Source: Phragmites australis
Taxonomy: Eukaryota; Streptophyta; Magnoliopsida; Poales; Poaceae
NCBI RefSeq assembly: GCF_958298935.1
Contig: NC_084932.1
Coordinates: 12,937,501 to 13,001,500 of the forward strand
Direction of reading: 5' to 3'
DNA length: 64,000 nucleotides
In this document: positions 20,140 through 31,579 of the stretch, piece after piece
Numbering within the stretch: the stretch's first letter is position 1
Layout: each line of letters begins with the position of its first letter
The notes under the pieces: generated by a model
The model's database searches: none
What the model was told of the DNA's origin: nothing
What the model saw: only the letters and a program-made list of their open reading frames with translations
Program-made: the position numbers and the translations under genes

Positions 20140-23075
20140 AGTCACACCTGATTTTAATATTAAAATCAAGCGTAAACTATATGTATGCCAGGATCAGTTT
20201 ATTCATACATATAGCGACGTCATCAGTGCATAACAGACACAATCCTTCTTATTACAATGTTATTTATTACAAAATGACCACACACGGTTCTAAAAGAAAA
20301 TACACCACAGCGGAACAAAACAAAGCGCAGCTTCACGCCAACAGGCAGTCGACCGAAAACTCCACAAGCCTAGAACTCAGCATTATCTTTAGGGAAATCT
20401 TCAAAAGCTTCACCTTCTGAAACAGCAAGCGTGAGTATTTTCAATACTCAACAAGTGGGGGAAAACTATGACATGGTGGCTTGAACCAAGATTTTCTATT
20501 CTCTAGGGTTTTATTTGCATAAAGGCCGATTTTTATCCCTGAACTATGGAAAAGCAATTTTATTTTAAAAAGGAAAAGATGTACAAAAGATTTTCTTTAA
20601 CCTCCGAGAATTCAACCAATTCTCAACCATATAAGACATCCACCCGACTAATCATGTGAGGGTCCATGCCGCTCATAACCGTGAGCATGGCTGAATATTC
20701 AGTTTGACACTCTGCAGAGTTTGTACATTTTACCCACGAGTCGTGATCTTCTCTGTTACCGGTACCTTACACACTTCTGGGGTGTGCGCCAAGAGATCAC
20801 TACGAGGCTTTTTCAAAGAGTCTCTCAGTATGCACTTGCCCACTGAGGTTTCACCGCCGTACAAAAGTGGAGTAACCCTCCACCCCAGAAGCCCCCTCCT
20901 GTGCCGAGTAGAATTAGGAAGTAACCCTTCTTTATCTACACGTCCAATTGGCTCATACAACACTGGGAGAACATCTAATTACTAGGCCAAACCGTACCAT
21001 ATTGGTCTCGTGGTTGTTCTATTGCTATGGATGGTCGCTCCACGAACCGGTCCTTAAAATGGTCTGGGCAAGACCGCCAATAACCCCATAAGGGTAGATT
21101 ACCAAACATCTCCAATCAACCAACCCTGCCGAGAATAACCCCTTTCTTGCCCAAAACCCCAAATATCCTTGTTGTTAACTCCCTTAACAACATCAGTTTT
21201 CATATCATACTTCCTATATCTACTTTTAGTTCATAACTCATGATTCATCACCTACATGCTACATGTTCATCTAAAAGCATGGCTAAGCATAAACATGATG
21301 TTATTCTAAGGATAAAACATCTACAACTAACACTAGTGTTTTCTATACTACCCATTTTGTAAAACAGCATGCATATTTGATAAAGACTATCTTTATGTAA
21401 AAACTGAGTTCACAACATGGTCAAGACACTTGCCTTCGTCGAAGTGATGCACAGGTCCTTCAAAATCTTCTTCCTGGAAATTCTCGAACTCTTGGACTGA
21501 ATCGTCTACATGAACACACAATCATACATAAGAATAGTACACCAAATAGTCCTAAAACTAGAGAAAAAACCTATAAATAGATTCTACACATCGCTACGAG
21601 AATATGAGCGCAAAGATTTCCTAAATCAGAGCTACAAGCAAAAAAGTTATGAGAGTTTGAAGTTTCAGGGGTGTTTCTGCAAATTTTACTTATTATCAGA
21701 TAATAAAACCAATTATTTACTGAAAATAGGTTTATTGTGCAATGATGATGTCATAAATCAGACACCAATAATTCTGTGAAGAAAAAAAGGTGGTGGACCG
21801 AGTCCACCGAGCGGTGAACCGGCCGAGATCCCTCGGTTCATGGTCCACCGAGGACCGATGGCTCTGGAACGGCTACGGGCCAGTGGTGGGCGGTCGGGGG
21901 ACGGCCAGAGTCATCCAGGAACACGTGTCGGTGAGCGGGAGGCTCCGGCGAGCAGCAGAAGAGAAGGAGGGAGGGGTGGCGAACTCACCCCGGGCGTCAA
22001 GGAGACCAGAGCGGCGCCGGAGTGGCCGGGCGACGATGAGAACGGCAGCGGCGGTCAGCTAGGCGGCGGGAGGGATGCTTCGGCGACCGAATGACGATGG
22101 CAAACCATGGAACCGACTCCGGAGGGTCCTGCGAAGATGATGAACGGGTCAATTTGGCCGGAGGCGGTTCGGTCACGAAGAACGGCGTCGTCGGAGCTCG
22201 TCACCGGAGGCAATGGCGATGGCAAACCGAGAGAGAAGAAATGGCAGAGATGGTTGGACGGGGTGCGCAAGAGAACAGCGAACTCAATGGCATCAGATTT
22301 TATAGAGGGGAAGGAAGGGAGAGGGACGCACGGCCGGCTGGACTTCAATGCCGGTGCTAGCTCCATGCGGCCGGAAATGGCAACGGGCGGCCATTTCACC
22401 AAATTGAAGAAGGGAAAAGGAGGGGAAGGGGCACGCGCATGCGGCGGAGGCGGCCGAGGCGGGGAGATGAATGGGGGAGGCCCCAATTGAAACTGGCGGT
22501 GGTGGTGGTGCTTAAACAGGGAGGCGGGCGGACGAAGGTGGGAGAAGGGGAGCCGTCGGCTCAGCTCGGCGCAGCTGGCTCGGCTAAAGGGGCCCACCTG
22601 GCGGTCAGACAAGGTGGGGGAGGGGGATCAGCTTGACGGGGAGCTGGCTCGGGCTGAGCGGGGCCCACGGGGCGGTGAGAGAGAGAGGGAGGGCCGGCTT
22701 AGCTGGCTTGGGCCGTGGTGGAGGAAGATAGCTCGCCCATGCGGGTGGGGAAACAAGGGAGGGGAAGGGGGTGAGCTGGGCCGGGAAAAAGAATTCGGCC
22801 CAAAAGCATTTTCTTGATTTTCAAAGCCTTTTCCAATTGAATTTCAACACATTTTCAAAAGAGGTTTTAAAGCGGCGAATCCTAGCGAAATTTTGCAAAC
22901 TTTTTCCACCCAATAAAACCTTATTGCATCTACAACGGCATGAATGCATTCAAACATTTATCCTAGGCCAAGTTAAATTTAGAAATTTATTTCCTATTGA
23001 ACTAAGTTGCAACACCTGATTAAATTTCTAGCAAAATTTTAAATTATTGCAAAAATTGAATTTTTGGGTGTTATA
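20140..23075 (-). repeat. 5' LTR of chromovirus Y (2.9 kb)
   Basis: Aligns along its length with the complete solo LTR at 46277-49176: start (A)GTCACACCTG against TGTCACACCTG, end GGGTGTTATA against GGGTGTTACA. The right part (21790-22800) is GC-rich and open in several frames but has no protein-like content. The bases after the LTR are GGTTG; the matching left duplication is gone with the deleted half. Confidence 0.85.
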
Positions 23076-23081
23076 GGTTGG

Positions 23082-23128
<47 letters not shown>

Positions 23129-23355
23129 GTGGGCTGCCCATTTAAGTAGTTGGAGGGTGGGGCCACATGTGGGGCCCACATGTAAGTGAAAGGTGTCCAT
23201 TTTTGCTACGAAATCAATTCTTTTCTCTCCCGTATTTCTTTCTCTCATCCAAATGATTTCATACGAATGCATTAGCATTCCGAATTATAATTAAACATAA
23301 TGCTTCAAAAGCATGAGTATGATTAATTGCGTGATTAAGAATTTGGGTCGTGACA
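23076..23355 (-). repeat. 5' end of an X-type LTR
   Basis: Reverse complement of the first part of the X LTR (38789 to about 39170). Shared landmarks are GATTAA-GAATT-GGG-TGACA at the end, AATTATAATTAAACAT.ATGCTT, and a GTGGGGCCCAC-type GC block. Confidence 0.7.
23085..23125. repeat. (GA)n microsatellite
   Basis: About 20 uninterrupted GA units. Confidence 0.95.
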
Positions 23356-23394
23356 CATAGGCTACTCCTCCCTCTCATAATGCTTGAGCGCCTT

Positions 23395-23654
23395 TGTGAC
23401 ATCCCAGCCCAATTCAAAATGGGCCCATAGTGGCTCATGTGCATGTGCGGATGTGAGGTTGGGAGTTTAGCCCAACATTACTAGTGTACGGTGAGCTACA
23501 CCAACATATAAGGCTACTATATACTCCTTGCTACCAACCCTGGGTTAATCATTTTATGCGAAGTGAGGAAGAAATCGCAAATGTGTTGGTGTGAGTGCAT
23601 GGTTTACCTGGTGTGCGGGTAGGCCTAAGCCAGTTTGGATTTTATTGTGTTATA
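23395..23654 (+). mobile_element. Small solo LTR, 260 bp
   Basis: Begins TGTGACATCCCAGCC and ends TTGTGTTATA (CA decayed to TA). Flanks GCCTT and GTCTT differ at one base. The left Z LTR lacks it at the matching site. The pattern 'pyrimidine-rich, GGTTGGGAGTTTAGCCCAAC, ATATAAGGCTACT' parallels the 15807-16069 element in the other orientation. Confidence 0.65.
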
Positions 23655-23984
23655 GTCTTGCAAGACTCACTGCCACCAAGCCATCTAGGTGTATGTAAAT
23701 ACCAAGAGTATCAAGTGTGGATCACTCACTTGATCCAATTCTTGGCTATTCACCTTGCTAGATGGATAATATGCCTAAACTAGCACTAATCAAGTTCTTG
23801 ATATTATGCTAATTGCCTTGATATTCAATACCTCCACTTTGGTGAAAGAGGTGTCAAATTTGTGTGGCAACCCTCCCTATAGCTCCAGTAGACTTCAAAC
23901 AGGCAGGTGGTGGCGTACATATAGGGTCAACTCCAAAAAACTAGCTATTCAAGGAACCTTCCTAGAAACTTCAATGAATATGTG

Positions 23985-24310
23985 ATAAGGTGACCCCCAC
24001 AATATATTACAGTGTCGTTACCTAATGATATGGTGACTACTTTTGCAACGGTCAGAAATTTATCCATTGGAGGCTTCAATGTACTTACCGTATGATATGG
24101 TGACCGATCGTATGATACAGTGACTTGTCACACTATATGATACAATGATTTGATCTTCAAGGGACACCGGTTGACAAACTCTCTATCTCGTGGTACGTGC
24201 CCACCATATGATACGTTGACACCCCATATGATGCAGTGACCTCATCATATGGTACGGTGACTTTGGAAAACTTTGATTCCTTTTATCTTTCCAGCATTGT
24301 ATGTTACAGT
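23985..24310. repeat. Palindrome array, second Z LTR copy
   Basis: Degenerate copies of CGTATGATATGGTGACC matching the array at 6590-7015. Confidence 0.7.
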
Positions 24311-24436
24311 GATTTATTTTTCAGAGAGGACTAGTCCAATCCCATCCATCTCAAGTCCCAGTACTTTGGCTTCTCTTCCATTATATATTGGTTCTTCCTA
24401 ACATAAAGACATTAGATCAAGCTACTAAACCCAAAC

Positions 24437-24981
24437 TGATGTTGAGTAGTATAGAACTACTATATCCGGACACCCTAGGGTCTTTAGTTATTCTGGGGGT
24501 AAATCTCTATCCCCAAGAAAGGAATCTCTAGATGCATGGAACCGCCCCTAGATACCCAGGATATCTCATAAACAGAAAAGTTTATCTCCAAGACTAGGAA
24601 CGAAAGACTCCAGAGACTGTACTACGACCCCATATATATATGGAGCTAGGAGACCTACGGAGGACAAACCCTTAGAAGTCAACACAACTCCATTTACGTC
24701 ATTCAAGCCTACAGAAGCTCTGCACCTTCAAGCCTTCCGCAATTTAGATCTGTATTAGCTGCTCTCCCTAACTACATACAAGGGAGCCCTTTGATTAGGT
24801 TTAGATCTATCTAGGCTAGTTACACTCCCTTTTAAACAGTCTCTGAGTATAATACAAGAGCAATAGGACATAGGGCTATTATCCTAAGGGAGGCCTGAAC
24901 CTGTATAAAATCATGTTTACTTGAACAATCCCCTATCCTTCATACAAATTCGTAAGATCGATGGTTCACCAATCGTCGACA
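24437..24981 (+). mobile_element. Solo LTR of element W (545 bp)
   Basis: Starts TGATGTTGAGTAG and ends CGTCGACA, flanked by CAAAC (24432-24436) and CAACC (24982-24986). It matches the W 3' LTR at 50271-50816 and part of the 5' LTR at 36134-36498. The left Z LTR (near 7140) is uninterrupted at this point. Confidence 0.8.
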
Positions 24982-25232
24982 CAACCTCTTCATAGTATGG
25001 CAAAAGAAGATAAACCTTTCTACACATTGATCACTTGTCTAAATAATAGTGACTTATATCTTTATGAAGCTCTTCTTTGACCTTGATGTTGTTCCCTTTG
25101 AGGTGTTTTAAATCCTAAGTTCATCGCATCATATCAATAAGACTCAACCTTACATACTAGTAAAATATGTTAGTTTTGTTGGCTATATTGATATTCACTA
25201 CGTGAAAAATGGACAATGGAAACACAATTTAG

Positions 25233-25620
25233 TGACGAGTTATCACAGTACCCGTCACTTATGTTGCCTTTGGTTGGGACCGGGTGTATACCTATCACTT
25301 ATAACATGTAATATTACCCGTCACCTATAACATAAGTGACGGGTAACGATTAAAATCGTCACCTATAACCTGGTTATAAGTGACGGTTCTCCCAGCACCA
25401 ACCATAAGTGACGGATGATGATTAAAACCATCACCTATAACTTGGTCATAAGTGATGGTTCTCCCGGCACTAGTCATAAGTGACAGGTCATGGTACAACC
25501 CGTCACTTATGACATGGCATAGTGACGGGTCTCCTTGGTCCAGTAATAAGTGACGAGTCATAATATGACCCATCACTTATGAGTAGTAATAAGTGACGGG
25601 TGATATTATCACCCATCACT
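25233..25620. repeat. Left subterminal repeats of the CACTA element
   Basis: About 15 copies of a 12-bp motif near TAAGTGACGGGT in both orientations. Such arrays bind the element's TnpA-type protein in characterised Spm elements. Confidence 0.9.
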
Positions 25621-26041
25621 TATTAGTTACATCTGTTATATAAAACTAGCTGGCAGCCACTGTGCAGGCTGAACAATAGTCAATAGTACCGCGCGATAGT
25701 TCTGGCGATTTTCTTCGGTTCCACTAGAGACTCTCTAATATTTTGTTAATTTGAAGTTTGAATTGGTGCTAGGTCTTTGAAGGTTTGTATCTCCCCTTTT
25801 CCTTCTCCTCTAATCCCTATTTGGTAGATTTGTTGTGCTTTGAGTTGTAATCGGTTATTTTGCATCTTTATCCAAAATCTTAGTACAAGTGAGTTGTATT
25901 TATGTTAGATTTGGTACTAGGTTTGGCCGATCTACCGCGAGATGCCACATATCTAGTGTATTTGGAGATTTTAATCGCGTGCTTAACCACAAAATTAAGG
26001 TCGTTATTAATGAAGAATGAATGTTTTTACATTAATTGTAG
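25620..26041 (+). promoter_or_regulatory. Probable transposase promoter and 5' leader
   Basis: TTATATAAAACTAGC at about 25635-25650 is a TATA-like box just inside the left array. Pyrimidine-rich leader-like sequence follows, and the first coding ATG is at 26042. Motif-level evidence only. Confidence 0.4.
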
Positions 26042-29000
26042 ATGACGAACAGAAGTTGGATGTACCTTGAGACCCGGACTTGTACGGAGTATCTGAGCGG
26101 GGTGAAGCATTTCATGAGTGCTGCCTTGACGGATATGAAAGATCGTGGTATAACGGTAATGTATTGTCCATGTAGCGACTGCAGGAACGAAAAGAAGTTC
26201 TCAAAACTAGACAATATCCATGCACACTTGGTCATGAGTGGATTTAAAGAGAATTATACTTGTTGGAACAAACATGGCGAAGAAGGCCATAACTAGGGAG
26301 AGATGGATCGGGCCCTCCATGCCAATAGTGTGGATCAAGGACTTACACCCGATAAAATGGATCATGATCTTAGGGATGAGGACATATTAGGTTTGAATGA
26401 TAATGATCCCGAGGATTTTGTGGAGAATGTGGACCAAATGGTGCGGGATGTTGAGCAGCACGAAAAGTATAACAATGGTGAGTTTCCTAAATTCCAGGAA
26501 TTTGTGCGGGATTGCAAAACGCCAAGGAGAAGTACATGCAGATCTTTGGGAACCTAAAGCTTCTACAGCTGAAGGCAACCCTTCGTTGGACTGACAAGAG
26601 TTTTGAAGCATTGCTGGATTTGCTAAGGGGCATGCTACTGGAGGGGAACTTGGTGCCCGAGAGCGTCTACGACGCGAAGAAGATAATTTATCCTTTATGA
26701 CTGGAAATAGAAAAAATGCATGCATGTAAGCAGGATTGTATCTTGTTTCATGGAGAGTATGCAGAGCTGGATAAATGCCCCGTGTGTGGAACCCATCGAT
26801 ATAAGTGTAGAAATGACGGTGGTGACGGGGACGAAGGCAAGAAAAGTAAAGGTGGTCCTAGGAAGGTGGTGTGGTATTTTCCTATAATTCCCCGTTTGAA
26901 GCGTCTATTTGCTAACAGAAAGGAGGACCAATTGATGCGTTGGCATAATGAGGGTCGTAAGAACGACACAATGATATGGCACCCGGCAGATTCTGCTCAG
27001 TGGCGAATCGTTGATTCCACAATTGAGAAATATTAGGTTTGCTATGAGTACGGATGGCATGAATCCATTCGGTAACATGAGTACCTCACATAGCACCTGG
27101 CCTGTTGTATTGTCGATCTACAACCTTCCACCCTGGCTTTATAACAAGTGAAAATACATTATGTTGTCGATCTTGATATCAGGACTGAAACAACCTGGCA
27201 ACGATATAGATGTGTACCTTAGGCCTTTAGCCGATGATCTTAAGAAGCTCTGGTCGGAAGGCATCGAGGTTTGGGATCAGTACAAGCAAGAGTACTTTAC
27301 CTTGCATGCCATGTTGTTCGTCACCATCAATGATCTGCCAGCACTTCGTAACTTGTCAGATCAGAGTAAAAGAAAAGGTGAAGCCTGCCCCCATTGCTTA
27401 GATGACACATGTAGTTTGAGGTTGAACAATTCAAAGAAAAAAGTGTACATGCGGCATCGACATTTCCTTCCCAGGAAACACCCGTACTGAAACATGGACA
27501 AGCAGTTCGATGGCACACGGGAGAAAGCGTTACCTCCGAGGCATTTCAGCGGTGGAGATGTCCACAATCAGGTTAAGAATATCAATGTTGTCCTTGGAAA
27601 GCGAAATTAATCCTCTAAGGATGATGAACAGTTAGGAATGTGGAACAAGAAATCAATACTATTCGAGCTAGAGTATTGGGAAAAATTAAATGTTTGTCAC
27701 TCTATCGACAATATGCATGTAAAGAAGAATATATGTGAGAGTCTGATTGGTACATTGCTCCAAATGAAGGGAAAAAGAAAGGATCATGAGAACGCATGAG
27801 ATGACCTTGAAGAAATGGGCTTAAGGCCGGAGCTCCATGCACAAGATATGGACAAAGGAAAACACCTACCCCCAGCAGCTATCACTCTGTCCATGAAGGT
27901 TCTTGCATAGTGTGAAAGTTCCCTCCGGTTACTCGTCCAACATCGCAAGACTTGTCTCGTTGAAAGAGGTAAAAATGGATTTCGCTATGATGAAGTCCCA
28001 TGATTGCCATGTGATGATGACATCACTGCTTGCGGTAGCAATTAGGAACATCCTCCCAATAAAGGTTCGCGAGGCTATCCTGAGCTTGTGCTTTTTCTTC
28101 AATGCAATTGAACAAAAGGTGCTCGATCCAGACTCGCTGGAGGAGCTAGAAAGAGGACACTTTGAGACTCTATGTATTCTTGAGGTGTATTTGCTACCAT
28201 CATTTTTCGATATCATGGTACATCTCACTGTTCACCTCGTGAAGGAGATACACTACCTTGGCCCCGTGTTCTTGCATCACATGTTTCCATACGAGAGATA
28301 TATGGGCATTCTCATGTCGTACGTAAGGAATCGAGCCTTTCCTAAGGAATGCATCGTGGAGGCTTACGTGACAGAGGAGGCATTGGAGTGGTCTGTTAAT
28401 TACATTGACCCAAATAACCCAATTGGAGTGCCTAAGTCTTGCCATGAGTGGAGGCTCGCAGGTGTGGGAGTTCTGGGGAAGATGGCAATAACTCCTGATC
28501 CGAAGGCTTATGACCAAGCTCATTCCTCGTGCTGCATAAAATGAGCGAAGTGTGCCGATATGTCGATGAGCACAAGCAGATGCTGCTTGAAGAGAATCCA
28601 GGGCAGACTGAAGCTTGGGTTGTGAGGCAACATATGCGAAGGTTTACGACTTGGTTCCAAGATCGAATCAGACAATCGAGTACTCCTACAAGTGCTCTGA
28701 TAAAAAAACTGGCATCCGACCCTATATACACAATTATGACATGTCAAGAGTACGATATAAACGGATACACATTTTACACAGTTGCCCAAGATGAGAAGAG
28801 CATATACCAGAACAATGGTGTCGGTATAGAAGCTTATGACAACGACATACAGAGGGGCACACACTACAGTCAAATAGAGGAGATCTGGGAGCTGAACTAC
28901 TTGGGATTCAAGGTAGCCCTGTTTCGGTGCCGTTGGGTACGTGGGGAAAAGGGCATCACTAATGACATGTATGGGTTGACTACCGTTGATCTCACACATG

Positions 29001-29200
29001 TCGGATACAAGTCTGAACCCTTTGTACTCGCTAAAGATGTTCGCCAAGTCTTTTATGTGACTGACACAATAAAGAAGAAACGCCATGTGGTTCTCGCTGG
29101 GAAAAGACGCATCATCGGAGTTGCAAACGTCATTGATGAGGAGGAGTTCAATCAATTCGATGAAATCTCCCCTTTTGCTACTGTAGTCAGTGTGAAATTT
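26042..29200 (+). pseudogene. Tnp2-type CACTA transposase remnant
   Basis: Domains in order: transposase-associated N-terminal domain at 26042-26296 (SWMYLETRTCTEYLSGVKHF, CPCSDCRNEKKF); an acidic linker; the Tnp2 catalytic region from 26580 to about 27850 (CILFHGEYAELDKCPVCG, KRLFANRKEDQLMRWH, STDGMNPFGNMSTSHSTWP with its Asp, LFVTINDLPALRNLS with a second Asp, HSIDNMHVKKNICESLIG); a DUF4218-like part at 27903-28544 (PSFFDIMVHLTVHLVKEIH, YPERYMGILMSYVRN-like); and a DUF4216-like part at 28840-29180 (GTHYSQIEEIWELNYLGFKV). The protein would cut and join element ends in the nucleus. Stops near 26698, 27035, 27149 and 27489, plus a frameshift near 27900, make it a pseudogene. Confidence 0.9.
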
Positions 29201-29394
29201 GTAATATTAATGATATATTTGTAATATTAATGTCAAATTTGTAATATTAATGGCAAATTTGACTTTTAAGTTATTTGAATTGTTAATGTTAATGTCAAAA
29301 TTGAATTTTAAGTCTCAAAGTTATTTGAATTTGTAATATTAATGTTAAATTTGAATTTTTAGTATTAATGTAAAATTTGAATTTTTACTTCCAA

Positions 29395-29755
29395 TAGGTG
29401 ACGGGTTATATTAATGACCCATCACCTTTTACAGTAAATAAGTGACGGGTGACATTTATAAACCATCACCTATCACTTGTATGTACAGGCCGAGTCGAAG
29501 TAAAAGGTGACGGGTGATATTAATAACCTGCCACCTTTTACTTACAATAAGTGACGGTTGAAATTTATAACCCGTCACCTATCACATACATGTACAGGCC
29601 GAGTAGAAGTAAAAGGCGACGGGTAATATTATAACCCATCACCTTTTACTTACAATAAGTGACGGGTTATAATTATAGGTGACGGGTAATATTATCACCC
29701 GTCACCTATGACTGTAAAAGGTGACCGGCAATATTATCACCTGTCACTTATGTGT
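29395..29755. repeat. Internal third array of CACTA subterminal repeats
   Basis: About 14 copies of the same TAAGTGACGGGT motif in both orientations, lying between the two genes rather than at an end. A TATA-like AAGTATATAACCCTAG follows at about 29762, then a CCGTCGCC-rich leader. Confidence 0.85.
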
Positions 29756-29839
29756 TTTTTTAAGTATATAACCCTAGCTAGTCTCCGCGCGCGCAGTCTC
29801 ATTTTTCCTAAATCTTTTTGCCTGCGCAAAGCTAGGGTT

Positions 29840-30070
29840 CGCCGTCGCCGTTGTCCTCCACCCGCTGCCACGAGCCGTCGCTGTCCACCCGTCGCCATCG
29901 ACCCATCATCGTCGCCCCGTCGCAACGCGCCGTCGCCACGCGCCATCACCACGCGCCATCGCCCCCCGACCCCGTCGCCGTTGCCACGCGCTATCGCGCC
30001 GTCGCCCCGTCACCGTCGTCACGCACTGTCGCCCCCCAACCCCGTCGTCGTCGCCCCCTGTGGGTATTCC
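29840..30070. repeat. CGTCGCC-rich low-complexity stretch
   Basis: Degenerate repeats of CGTCGCC / CACCATCGCC leave both strands open. The Arg/Pro/His-rich translations have no domain. Possibly leader of the second CACTA gene. Confidence 0.7.
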
Positions 30071-30099
30071 AATGCATTTCCTTTCTTGCTCGTGTTGTT

Positions 30100-31570
30100 T
30101 TAGTTGTATCTATTCACTAATCGGAGATTTGATCCCTGTTGTTCTTGAATAAAACTAGGGATCATCTTCTTGATGTGTTGATTAAATAATAAAAATCTTA
30201 TCCAAATGTAAATGTGGTTATCAAAATTGGAATTATGTGCTTCTACTTGTAGACTCGTGTTAGTCAGTCAGTCCTATATACTGTTTGGCTTATACATGTG
30301 TTTTTCTTTCTTTAGTAGGCTATATCTTGTCGGTGGGTATGTGGGAGAAGCCCCTTCCATTAGGAGGCCTAGGCTTTTATGACTACCGAGGCCTAGGCTT
30401 ACATCACAAACTCGAAATGGCTTTTACATTTTTTATTTATCCGGCTTAAACGACCTTTGTAACTAAATATAGATGAACTTCAATTCTTTAGCTTCCTCCA
30501 AAATATCTATTTGATAATTACACATTTTATTGTTAACAGAAGGCAATATTTAAATTTGAGAGATATCTGAATTAAACATCGGTCTAATCCCATATCAGTG
30601 AGTATATTGAACAGTACCGATTATATATTTACGTATAGGTTATTATTTTTAGACATGTGATAGGAATTTATTCATAGATATATGAGTATGGTGTACATAC
30701 TTAGTGGTATTGTACGTATGTTACCTTGTAATTGGGAAAAAAAACATGGGTAGAGGTCGATAATCTTGGTATGTTGTCATTGTACTTCACGCATCAATTC
30801 CCCCTTCTCCTTCTCCCTTAGAGAATCATATTGTTATTTCATGAGATAATGAAGGGTTAAAGCATTTCTTGCATGAATGGTATTGTCCAATAGAGAAAAC
30901 CCAACTGACATGTTATAACTGACCATTTTTACAAATTACAGCTAGTGTATGTAAATAAATATATATATATACATTTGATGATTCATAACATGATCTTTCA
31001 ATGAGAGGTGTGCTCCATCTTAGTGTTAGAGAGTAGCTCTAATCCACCGAAGAACATCTTCGAATTGCTTTTTGGTATATCTTGAAGTTGGTTAAAGGTT
31101 CCTTTTGTTTCCTTGCAATTTGATCCACTAAAGATATATGGTGGGTTTGTATCTTGGTTATCCTCTATTACTTCCCTTGTTCATCAGCCAGGGGGTTTGA
31201 TTCTTTTCACAATGCACTATTTTGCTAGGCTCACCTTTTGCAGAGATGAAAATGTTTTGACACTAGTCCGAAAATTGTTATGGTTTGTTTCAAAATTAAA
31301 ATTTAATGCCTTCTCCAATTCTAGATCGGATCAGCAATGGCATTTTAGTGTATGTTATTTGATCCTCAAAGTTCCTTGCCCAAAAAAAGCCTATATATGC
31401 TTTCGTGACTTAAGAAATGGGATATTGGTGGACTGTTGGTATATCTGCTATTAGTGTTACTTTTCGGTTACTTATATGTGTTAGTTGCATGATAAGGTTC
31501 GTTAGGTATTAGTTGGAGCCATTGGTGAAATTTGGATCATAATCGTTAACCTTGATTCCTTTTCTTTCCT
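30100..31570. other. Non-coding interior of the CACTA element
   Basis: AT-rich, without recognisable protein or repeat. Probably an intron or leader between the CACTA genes. Confidence 0.35.
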
Positions 31571-31579
31571 CTAAGAAAC

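Larger units (their letters stand above)
16293..23355 (-). mobile_element. Chromovirus complex: X-type LTR ends enclosing a Y-type element
   Basis: Outer ends are TGTGAGGAACCG (16293) and ..GTCGTGACA (23355), flanked by a perfect CATAG duplication (16288-16292 and 23356-23360). Both outer pieces (16293 to about 16900, and 23076-23355) are reverse-complement matches to the two ends of the solo LTR at 38789-41916. Between them lies the 5' half of a different chromovirus (LTR 20140-23075, PBS, extra ORF, gag, protease, start of RT). The middle of the outer LTR and the 3' half of the inner element are both missing. I infer an insertion followed by one deletion, or recombination between related LTRs. 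Confidence 0.65.

Noticed and set aside
22055..22612. 185-codon frame in the Y LTR
   Set aside because: Lies in the GC-rich part of an LTR and is not kept open in the second Y LTR at 46277-49176.
26042..29224. Active autonomous transposase
   Set aside because: At least four stops and a frameshift interrupt the frame; introns do not explain them all.
29708..30103. Arg/Pro-rich 131-codon frame
   Set aside because: Low-complexity CGTCGCC repeats; no domain.
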